DNA from: Deltaproteobacteria bacterium
GTDB taxonomy: Bacteria > Myxococcota_A > Polyangia > Haliangiales > Haliangiaceae
Direction: 5' to 3'
NCBI GenBank assembly: GCA_013813945.1
Contig: JACCQV010000655.1
Location: 1 to 11,568 of the forward strand
DNA length: 11,568 bases
Under the pieces are notes generated by a model, which worked only from the letters and a program-made list of their open reading frames with translations, did no database searches and was not told the DNA's origin. How positions within the stretch are numbered: the stretch's first letter is position 1; each line of letters opens with the position of its first letter. Made by a program: the position numbers and the translations under genes. Shown here in pieces: positions 6,192 through 11,568 of this stretch.

Positions 6192-8369
6192 CTAGCGGAG
6201 CTGGTTGAACAGGAACGTCAGCGTGTCTGCGGTGCGCTCGACCTGCTGCTTCACCATGTCCGCGCCGCCGTGACCGGCGTTGCGTTCGATCCGCAGCAGG
6301 ACCGGCGCGTTTCCTGCCTGATTCGCCTGTAGCGCCGCGGCGAGCTTGCGCGCGTGCAGCGGATCCACGCGGTCGTCGTGATCCGCAGAATCGAACAGCA
6401 CCGCCGGATACTTCGTCGGGCCCGCATCGATCGCGCGGCGATACGGCGAGTACGCGTGGATCGCCTTGAACTGCGCGGGGTCCTCCGCGGAGCCGTACTC
6501 TGGAACCCAGGTCTTGCCCGAGCCGGAGAGGTGGTAGCGCAGCATGTCGAGCAGCGGGACCGCACACACCACCGCCTTGAACAGCTCGGGCCGCTGGGTG
6601 ACCGTGGCACCGACGAGCAGACCCCCGTTGGATCCTCCCGAGATCGCGAGGTGAGCCGGAGAGGTCCAGCCCTCGGCGATCAGGAGCTCCGCCGCCGCGA
6701 TGAAGTCATCGAACACGTTCTGCTTGTCGAGCAGCATTCCGGCGCGATGCCAGTCCTCGCCGTACTCACCACCGCCGCGCAGGTTCGGGATCGCGTACAC
6801 GCCGCCGCGCTCGAGCCACACCGCGCGCGACGACGCGAAGCTCGGCGTCATGTTGACGTTGAAGCCGCCGTAGCCGTACAGAATCGTCGGGTTCTTGCCG
6901 TTCTTGACGGTCCCCTTCTTCGAGATCACGAACATCGAGATCTTCGTGCCGTCCTTCGACGGATAGAACACTTGCTCCGTCACGAGCTGCGAGGTGTCCA
7001 CCGGGAGCGTGACCCTCGCCCACTCGTCGACCTTGCCGGTCTTGATCGAGGTCTTGTAGATCACCGACGGCTCGGTGAATGACGTGAAGCCGAAGTAGCC
7101 GGTGTCCTCGTCGGGGTTGCCGCTGATCCCACCGGATGTCCCGAGCGGCGGCAGCTCGACCTTGCGCACGAGCTTGCCGTCGAGGTTACGCAGCTCGATC
7201 TCGGTCGCCGCATTGCGCAGATACGTCGCAGCGAGGTGCTCGCCGACGATGTCGACGCTTTGCAGCGTCGAGTCGGTCTGCGGGATGATTTCTTTCCACT
7301 TCGAGCGATCGGGTTGCTTGGGATTGACCTTGAACACGCGGTACCGCGGCGCGCCGTCGTTCGTGGTCACGTAGAGCTGGTCGCGCCAGACGTCGACGTT
7401 GAAGATCGCGTCGGCGCCCTTCACGAGCGTGACCCAGGGTGCGTCCTTCTTGCGCGCGTCCTTGAACACCACATCACTCGAGTTCCAGCCGTGCTGGATC
7501 GTGACAATCAGCCAGTGTCCATCGCGCGAGATGCCGCCGCCGATGAACGTCTTCGCACTGCCCGTCGCCGGGTGAACGAGCGGATCGGTCGACTGCTGGG
7601 TCCCAACCTTGTGGAACCGGACCTCGGCGAAGCCTGGGCGCTCCGCGATCGTGACCTTGCCGTCGACCGGCGGAACGAACGTGTAGTAGAAGCCCTTGCC
7701 GTCAGGGGTCCACGACGCACCGGAGTACTTGGTGCCGGTGAGCGTGTCCGGGAGATCCTTACCGGCCGCGACATCGAAGATCTTGGTCGTGGTCTCGTCG
7801 GAGTTGTTCTCCTTGACGGAGTACGCAACGAGCGAGCCATCGTGGGTCGGCCACCAGCCACCGAGACCCGTGGTGCCATCCTCGCTCCACTGGTTCGGAT
7901 CGAACAGGACGCGCTCGTCGCCGTTCTCGCCCTGCTTCCAGTAGACGATCGTCTTCTCCTTGTTCGCGTGCTTGCGCGTGTAGAAGTAGCGACCCTTGCG
8001 GTGCGCCGGTGCGCTGATCGCGTCGTAGTAGAACAGCTCGCGCAACCGCGCGGCGAGCTGGTCGCGGCCTGGTATCCTGGCGAGCTCGGCGCGTGTGTGT
8101 TCGTCCTGTGCCGTCATCCACGCCTGGACCTCGGGACTCTTCTCGTCCTCGAGCCAGCGATACGGATCCGGGAGCGAGATGCCGTGAACGGTGTCGACGA
8201 TCGCGTCGGTGCGCGTCGCTGGCCAGGGGTGCTTGGGCATGGCGTGCCCGGTAGGTGTAGCGACCCCGGGCCCGGTAGTCAGCGTCTGCGCCGGTAGATC
8301 CGCGGGAATCGTCGGTGTGGTCGCGGATGCACCGCAGGCAGCGAGGTGGAGGAGCCAGGTCGTTCGCAT
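6192..8369 (-). CDS. Prolyl oligopeptidase (S9A), predicted lipoprotein
   Basis: The 725-residue enzyme cleaves short peptides after proline. The propeller domain covers about 120-470, starting after the family-typical DPYRWLED (68-75). The alpha/beta hydrolase domain follows from PTILYGYGGFN. The triad is visible: Ser580 in GGSNGG, Asp665 in DHDDRVDPLHARK with Arg667 in the substrate-binding position, and His700 in NAGHGG. The N-terminus MRTTWLLHLAAC has a lipobox (LAAC, Cys12) but an unusually short hydrophobic region, followed by a Thr/Pro/Ala-rich linker to about residue 45. The enzyme is thus probably anchored in the envelope. An in-frame TAG lies three codons upstream of the ATG at 8369, fixing the start. 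The gene follows the ECF sigma gene by 41 bp and could be in its operon. Confidence 0.95.
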   Translation of the reverse strand: MRTTWLLHLAACGASATTPTIPADLPAQTLTTGPGVATPTGHAMPKHPWPATRTDAIVDTVHGISLPDPYRWLEDEKSPEVQAWMTAQDEHTRAELARIPGRDQLAARLRELFYYDAISAPAHRKGRYFYTRKHANKEKTIVYWKQGENGDERVLFDPNQWSEDGTTGLGGWWPTHDGSLVAYSVKENNSDETTTKIFDVAAGKDLPDTLTGTKYSGASWTPDGKGFYYTFVPPVDGKVTIAERPGFAEVRFHKVGTQQSTDPLVHPATGSAKTFIGGGISRDGHWLIVTIQHGWNSSDVVFKDARKKDAPWVTLVKGADAIFNVDVWRDQLYVTTNDGAPRYRVFKVNPKQPDRSKWKEIIPQTDSTLQSVDIVGEHLAATYLRNAATEIELRNLDGKLVRKVELPPLGTSGGISGNPDEDTGYFGFTSFTEPSVIYKTSIKTGKVDEWARVTLPVDTSQLVTEQVFYPSKDGTKISMFVISKKGTVKNGKNPTILYGYGGFNVNMTPSFASSRAVWLERGGVYAIPNLRGGGEYGEDWHRAGMLLDKQNVFDDFIAAAELLIAEGWTSPAHLAISGGSNGGLLVGATVTQRPELFKAVVCAVPLLDMLRYHLSGSGKTWVPEYGSAEDPAQFKAIHAYSPYRRAIDAGPTKYPAVLFDSADHDDRVDPLHARKLAAALQANQAGNAPVLLRIERNAGHGGADMVKQQVERTADTLTFLFNQLR

Positions 8370-8375
8370 GGCGCG

Positions 8376-8381
8376 GATCTA
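8376..8381 (-). promoter_or_regulatory. Weak candidate -10 box before prolyl oligopeptidase
   Basis: On the minus strand TAGATC lies 6 nt before the ATG at 8369, the same distance as the boxes at 163 and 450. The last base is not T and no -35 is visible. Its TAG is also the in-frame stop upstream of the gene. Confidence 0.2.
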
Positions 8382-8410
8382 CCACGCAACACCCCGCGAT
8401 GCGGCTGCGA

Positions 8411-9034
8411 CTACGAGAGCTCGAGAACGGACCGCATGACGTACGCAGTGATCCGATCGCAGCGCGCGCCATCGAAGTGATAGACGTCGGCAATCGTCGC
8501 GGTCAGCACTGCCGCCACCGCCGCTCGGCCGCGATGCAGCCGGACGCGGACCGCTTCCTCGGTCAGCCCGAGGCACGCTGCGGTCTCCGCCGTGTCCATC
8601 TCGAGCACGTCGCGCAGCACCATGACCTCGCGATTGCCCTGCGGGATCGTCGCGAGGCACCGCTCGAGCAGCGCGCCGAGCTGGGCTCGATCGAGCTGGA
8701 TCTCCGGGGTGAGCTCGCTCGGGATCTCCGCCACCTCCGCCACGAGCGGTCGCTTGCGTGCGACCGCGATCGCTTCGTTCACGGCGATCCGCGTCGCCCA
8801 GGTAGCGAACGACGCCTCGCCCCGGAACCGGCCGAGGTTCTTGAACACGTTGAGCCACGTCTGCTGCAGCACGTCCTCGGCATCCGCATCCGACCGCGTG
8901 ACGGCCCGGGCCGCGCGATACATCCGCTGGTTGTGGCGGCGTACGAGAATCTCGAACAGGTCGCGTTCGCCCGCCGCGACGCGCGTCGCGATCTCGGCAT
9001 CGGAGAGCTCAGCTGGAGCGAGGACGGCCGTCAT
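8411..9034 (-). CDS. ECF-family RNA polymerase sigma factor
   Basis: The 207-residue protein has the two-domain ECF layout. Region 2 covers about 25-92 and includes SDADAEDVLQQTWLNVFKNLGRFRG and ASFATWATRIAVNEA. Region 4 covers about 117-175, with LATIPQGNREVMVLRDVLEMDTAETAACLGLTEEAVRVRLHRGR as the -35-binding helix-turn-helix. A short extension follows (176-207) containing YHFDGARCDRIT, a motif seen at the end of some sigma-70-like proteins. No anti-sigma gene is adjacent: the gene upstream (30 bp) is a small secreted protein and the gene downstream is prolyl oligopeptidase. Control by partner-switching, by the extension, or by transcription alone is therefore possible. No Shine-Dalgarno is seen before the ATG. 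The target regulon cannot be read from this window. Confidence 0.93.
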   Translation of the reverse strand: MTAVLAPAELSDAEIATRVAAGERDLFEILVRRHNQRMYRAARAVTRSDADAEDVLQQTWLNVFKNLGRFRGEASFATWATRIAVNEAIAVARKRPLVAEVAEIPSELTPEIQLDRAQLGALLERCLATIPQGNREVMVLRDVLEMDTAETAACLGLTEEAVRVRLHRGRAAVAAVLTATIADVYHFDGARCDRITAYVMRSVLELS

Positions 9035-9064
9035 ACCCAGTGGAGTGCGCCCGCGCTCCGGGCG

Positions 9065-9517
9065 TTACAGGTTTCCGTACTGGGGCAGCTCGATGCGCCA
9101 GCGGCCCTCGACCTTGAGCAGCTCGATGCGCGCCCGCCCCGATGGCGACACGACCTCCACGCTCGCCCGGTCGCCGCGCTCCTCGAGCACGGTGATGTCG
9201 GTGGGGGCTGCGATTCCATCGGAGCTACCAATCGACAGCAGATCCTTCGCGGTGTAGCGCGTTGCCGCACCGACGAGATCCGTGGCGCGCTGTGCCTCGA
9301 CCTCGAGCCGCGAGCGGGTCGCCGGCGCGAGCAGCGAGAACACCGCGTCGCGATCACCCGTCTTGGCCGCGTGCAGCATCTCGCGCACCGCCGCCTCGGG
9401 TCCCGGCTGGGTCACCCGGCAGCTTCGCCCGGCGACCGCCGCGGCGAGTGCCATCGCGGCAAGCGCGCTCGCCACCGCGGCGACGGTGGAGCGACGCGAT
9501 GTCAGCGCGAGGCCCAT
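9065..9517 (-). CDS. Small secreted or membrane-anchored protein, unknown function
   Basis: The 150-residue product has a basic start and a hydrophobic segment at about 12-31 (signal peptide or anchor), with a Cys33 just after it that does not sit in a good lipobox. The mature part (from about 38) has PEAAVREMLHAAKTGDRDAVFSLL and then beta-rich sequence ending DRASVEVVSPSGRARIELLKVEGRWRIELP. This helix-then-sheet pattern with a final WRI strand suggests an NTF2-like/DUF4878-type fold, but I do not recognise a specific family. The ATG directly follows the trpS stop (TAG then ATG, no gap), so translation is probably coupled to trpS. It is followed 30 bp on by the ECF sigma gene. It could be a sensor or substrate for that sigma, but nothing in the sequence proves it. 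Confidence 0.8.
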   Translation of the reverse strand: MGLALTSRRSTVAAVASALAAMALAAAVAGRSCRVTQPGPEAAVREMLHAAKTGDRDAVFSLLAPATRSRLEVEAQRATDLVGAATRYTAKDLLSIGSSDGIAAPTDITVLEERGDRASVEVVSPSGRARIELLKVEGRWRIELPQYGNL

Positions 9518-10567
9518 CTAGGGAGCGACCTCGCCATGCTCGTTCGCCGCAGGCTCGGTCGCCGCAGGCTTCACAGCCTTGGGCCGCCACAGGCCGAGCT
9601 TCTTGTGGACCTCGCCGAGCGTGCGCTGCGCGAGCACCCGCGCCTTCACGGCGCCCTTCGCGAGTGCCTCCTCGACCTTGCCGGGATCCGCGAGCAACGC
9701 GGCGCGCCGCTCGACATAGCCAGCGAAGTGCGCGTTCAGGTTGTCGGCGAGCTTGCCCTTGCAGTCGACGCAGCCGATGCCCGCGGTCGTGCAGCCCTGA
9801 TAGACCCACGCGAGATCTTCGGGCGACGAGATCGCCTTGTGCATCGTTCCGATCGTCGGGCAGTCATCCGGGTTGCCGGGATCCTCGCGCTGCACGCGCT
9901 TCTCGTCGGTCACGCAGCGCGCGAGCAGCTTGCGCAATGCCTTGTCGTTACCGAACACGGTCAGCGGAATCTGATTGCCGAGCGACTTGCTCATCTTCGC
10001 TTTGCCGTCGATGCCGAGCAGCTTGGGCAGGTTCGTCATCAGCGCCTCGCACTCCGGGAACACCTTCCCGAAGCGGTGGTTGAACGCGCGCGCGACATCG
10101 CGGGCGAGCTCGATGTGCTGGAGCTGATCCTGACCGACCGGAACAGCCTCCGCCTTGTAGAGCAGGATGTCGGCGGCCTGCAGCACGGGATACGTGAACA
10201 GACCGACGTTGATGTTCTCCGGCTGGTGCTCGCTCTTGTCCTTGAACTGCGTCATCCGCTCGAGGACACCCATGCCGATGACGTTGTTGAACACCCACGC
10301 GAGCTCGGTGTGCTCGGGGACCATCGACTGCAGGAACAGGATGTGGCGATCCGTGTCGATGCCGAGCGCGAGCAGATCGACCACCATCTCCGACACGCGC
10401 TTCGCCATCTCCTTCGCGTCGTAGGTCTGGGTGATGGCGTGATAGTCGACGATGCAGAAGATGCAGCGGTACTGCTCTTGCAGTGTCACCCAGTTGCGTA
10501 CGGCCCCGAGGTAGTTGCCCAAGTGGAGCTCCCCCGACGGCTGGATGCCTGAGAACACAGTTTTCAT
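9518..10567 (-). CDS. trpS: Tryptophanyl-tRNA synthetase with iron-sulfur cysteine motif
   Basis: The 349-residue class I enzyme charges tRNA-Trp with tryptophan in the cytosol. The HIGH-type motif is PSGELHLGNYLG (10-21) and the KMSKS loop is at 191-195. Residues GQDQLQHIELARD (145-157) match the substrate-binding part of bacterial TrpRS. Four cysteines fall at 236, 259, 266 and 269, giving C-x22-C-x6-C-x2-C, which is the [4Fe-4S] pattern described for Thermotoga maritima TrpRS, where the cluster lies near the tRNA anticodon-binding region. Many bacterial TrpRS lack it. The C-terminus has an Ala/Pro/Glu-rich tail (about 326-349). The ATG at 10567 has no Shine-Dalgarno and a promoter ending 8 nt upstream. 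It heads the block with the small secreted gene and the ECF sigma gene. Confidence 0.97.
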   Translation of the reverse strand: MKTVFSGIQPSGELHLGNYLGAVRNWVTLQEQYRCIFCIVDYHAITQTYDAKEMAKRVSEMVVDLLALGIDTDRHILFLQSMVPEHTELAWVFNNVIGMGVLERMTQFKDKSEHQPENINVGLFTYPVLQAADILLYKAEAVPVGQDQLQHIELARDVARAFNHRFGKVFPECEALMTNLPKLLGIDGKAKMSKSLGNQIPLTVFGNDKALRKLLARCVTDEKRVQREDPGNPDDCPTIGTMHKAISSPEDLAWVYQGCTTAGIGCVDCKGKLADNLNAHFAGYVERRAALLADPGKVEEALAKGAVKARVLAQRTLGEVHKKLGLWRPKAVKPAATEPAANEHGEVAP

Positions 10568-10575
10568 CGGACTTC

Positions 10576-10604
10576 TGTGTACTTGTGACAGTGGTACCCG
10601 TCAA
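10576..10604 (-). promoter_or_regulatory. Predicted sigma-70-type promoter of trpS
   Basis: On the minus strand TTGACG (10599-10604) and TACACA (10576-10581) are separated by exactly 17 bp. The -35 matches TTGACA at five of six bases; the -10 is weaker. The -10 ends 8 nt before the trpS ATG, implying a leader of a few bases at most. It overlaps the opposing promoter. Confidence 0.5.
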
Positions 10605-10611
10605 CTATGCT
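10583..10611 (+). promoter_or_regulatory. Predicted sigma-70-type promoter of the WXXGXW lipoprotein gene
   Basis: TTGTGA (10583-10588) and TATGCT (10606-10611) are spaced by 17 bp, each matching four of six consensus bases. Transcription would start near 10618, leaving a leader of about 50 nt with a strong Shine-Dalgarno. It overlaps the trpS promoter on the other strand. Confidence 0.5.
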
Positions 10612-10635
10612 GTGAATGCTCGCGTGGCTTCACAG
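10610..10635. repeat. Inverted repeat CTGTGAA/TTCACAG over the predicted start site
   Basis: CTGTGAA (10610-10616) and TTCACAG (10629-10635) are perfect reverse complements with a 12-bp spacer. The dyad covers the end of the -10 box and the predicted transcription start of the gene at 10667, so a dimeric repressor bound here would block it. Only the right arm would be transcribed, so a DNA operator is more likely than an RNA hairpin. Confidence 0.5.
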
Positions 10636-10655
10636 TCGAATACCTGAAAGCCTTT

Positions 10656-10661
10656 AGGAGG
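10656..10661 (+). promoter_or_regulatory. Strong Shine-Dalgarno AGGAGG
   Basis: AGGAGG lies 5 nt before the ATG at 10667 and 11 nt before an alternative ATG at 10673, favouring the first. It is the only near-perfect ribosome binding site seen before a gene in this window. Confidence 0.85.
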
Positions 10662-10666
10662 ATCGT

Positions 10667-11568
10667 ATGCGGATGAAAACCCTCGCTCAATGGATCGGCG
10701 GACTTGGCCTTGCTCTCGCGACGCAGGCCTGTGTTGTCCGCGAGACCCAACCTGTGAATCCCGGGTACGGGTACGGGTATGGCGGGGGGTACGCAGCGGC
10801 CAGCGTCTCCGTCGGGCAGCCCTCCCCGTACTACGTCTCCAGCATGCCGCCGGAGCCACTCTACGAGCAGATGAGTGTGTCTCCTGGATACGGTCACGTG
10901 TGGATTGACGGTTACTGGCACTGGAACGGCTACGAGTGGGTGTGGGTCGGAGGTCGCTGGGAGCGCCAGCAGAGCGATAGCTACGTCTACGTCCAGCCCT
11001 ACTACGACTACTCGGGCAGCTCGTACGTCTACACGCCTGGCTACTGGTCGCGCCCGGATCGGATCCCGAGCGGATGGAACGTTCGCGATCATCGCGATGG
11101 TCGTCCGTCCGTCGTGGTTCCGCCGAATGGCGGCCATGGTCCGGCGGGTGGTTGGCGTCCTCCGGGTGGCGGCACGCAGCAGCCTCCGACGGTCGGTGGC
11201 GGTGGTTGGCGTCCCGAGACGGGCGGTGGTCGCCCCGGTGTTCGCGAGCCCGATCCCGGCGTCTCGCAGCCCGGTGGCTATCGCCCCGACGTCACCGGCC
11301 CACGCCCAGGTGATCGCGTCGATGGCGGCTATCAGCCTCCGCAGGGTCAGCCCGGCAATGGTGGTCGGCCCGACGTCACGGGGCCGCGCCCCGGCGGTCG
11401 CGTGGACGGCGGCAACTATCAGCCTCCGGCGCAGCCCGGCAACAGTGGGTACCGTCCCGACGTCACGGGCCCACGCCCGGGCGATCGCGTGGACGGCAAT
11501 CCGCCGGCTCCCGCGGGTGGCACCTATCAGCCTCCGGGTGGCGGCTATCAGCCGACTCGCCCCACGGC
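10667..11568 (+). CDS. WXXGXW-repeat lipoprotein with Pro/Gly-rich repeat tail (partial)
   Basis: Translation from the ATG at 10667 stays open for 300 codons to the window end, so the C-terminus is missing. The signal peptide (LAQWIGGLGLALATQAC) puts Cys22 after TQA, a non-ideal lipobox; lipidation is likely but not certain. A Gly/Tyr-rich stretch follows (33-43), then the WXXGXW-type region at about 76-99 (HVWIDGYWHWNGYEWVWVGG with GRWE, and a later TPGYWS), matching the family of short Tyr/Trp repeats seen in proteobacterial surface lipoproteins. From about residue 155 the sequence is low-complexity Gly, Pro, Arg and Gln. The 15-residue unit RPDVTGPRPG[DG]RVDG occurs three times, at 206, 234 and 263, each followed by a YQPP segment. 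Function is unknown; an envelope structural or surface role fits. It is divergent from trpS. Confidence 0.85.
   Translation, partial: MRMKTLAQWIGGLGLALATQACVVRETQPVNPGYGYGYGGGYAAASVSVGQPSPYYVSSMPPEPLYEQMSVSPGYGHVWIDGYWHWNGYEWVWVGGRWERQQSDSYVYVQPYYDYSGSSYVYTPGYWSRPDRIPSGWNVRDHRDGRPSVVVPPNGGHGPAGGWRPPGGGTQQPPTVGGGGWRPETGGGRPGVREPDPGVSQPGGYRPDVTGPRPGDRVDGGYQPPQGQPGNGGRPDVTGPRPGGRVDGGNYQPPAQPGNSGYRPDVTGPRPGDRVDGNPPAPAGGTYQPPGGGYQPTRPT
11282..11497 (+). repeat. Three direct repeats encoding RPDVTGPRPG[DG]RVDG
   Basis: Units of 45 bp lie at 11282-11326, 11366-11410 and 11453-11497, spaced 84 and 87 bp apart. The protein unit is nearly identical (one Asp/Gly change) while third codon positions differ, for example ACC/ACG and GGC/GGG, so selection on the peptide is likely. 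The array may go on past the window. Confidence 0.85.

Noticed and set aside
4865..6208. Plus-strand open frame of 447 codons
   Set aside because: Antisense to the permease and the lipoprotein, both well supported; no recognisable domain.
8315..10552. Long plus-strand open frame of 745 codons
   Set aside because: Antisense to trpS, the secreted protein gene and the sigma gene, all with clear family motifs; composition is typical of a shadow.
10584..10634. CRP-like site from TGTGA and TCACA
   Set aside because: The spacing is 14 bp for the pair at 10611/10630, not the 6 bp of the CRP consensus.

Overview
The window is a GC-rich, gene-dense bacterial chromosomal segment with no sign of mobile DNA, rRNA, tRNA or CRISPR. 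The gene types are a TonB-dependent outer-membrane receptor, several lipoproteins, a prolyl oligopeptidase, an NhaA antiporter with a long cytosolic loop, and a WXXGXW-type surface lipoprotein. Together with the codon bias they point to a Gram-negative organism, most plausibly a myxobacterium-like lineage (Myxococcota). That placement is inference from gene style, not from a marker gene.

Left part (1-3119), metal handling. The 5' end of a heavy-metal P-type ATPase gene runs off the left edge on the minus strand. Only 14 bp away a small heavy-metal chaperone gene starts divergently. It is followed on the plus strand by a histidine-rich membrane-anchored protein (DUF2946-like) and a TonB-dependent receptor. 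The set suggests import across the outer membrane, periplasmic binding and cytosolic trafficking or efflux of a transition metal. Copper is the first guess from the CxxC domains; nickel or cobalt is also possible because a NiCoT/UreH-like permease with a His-rich loop lies further along.

Middle and right part (10567 down to 3116), one uninterrupted minus-strand block. In transcription order it holds trpS, a small secreted protein, an ECF sigma factor, a lipoprotein prolyl oligopeptidase, a LolA/LolB-like lipoprotein, the UreH/NicO-type permease and nhaA. trpS and the small secreted gene abut exactly (TAG then ATG) and the other gaps are 18-78 bp, so several genes are probably cotranscribed. 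nhaA converges on the TonB receptor gene and the two share a CTAG stop-codon palindrome.

Right edge (10667-11568). A repeat-rich lipoprotein with WXXGXW motifs is divergent from trpS, has the only strong Shine-Dalgarno in the window, and is cut by the window end. The predicted promoters of this gene and of trpS overlap physically.

Most notable points: TrpRS carries the exact C-x22-C-x6-C-x2-C pattern of iron-sulfur TrpRS enzymes; TACGGT boxes sit at the same 6-nt distance from two start codons, suggesting leaderless transcripts in the metal cluster; and a divergent promoter overlap lies at trpS. No stretch longer than 300 bases lacks a gene. I did not find a clear, wholly new multi-gene system.
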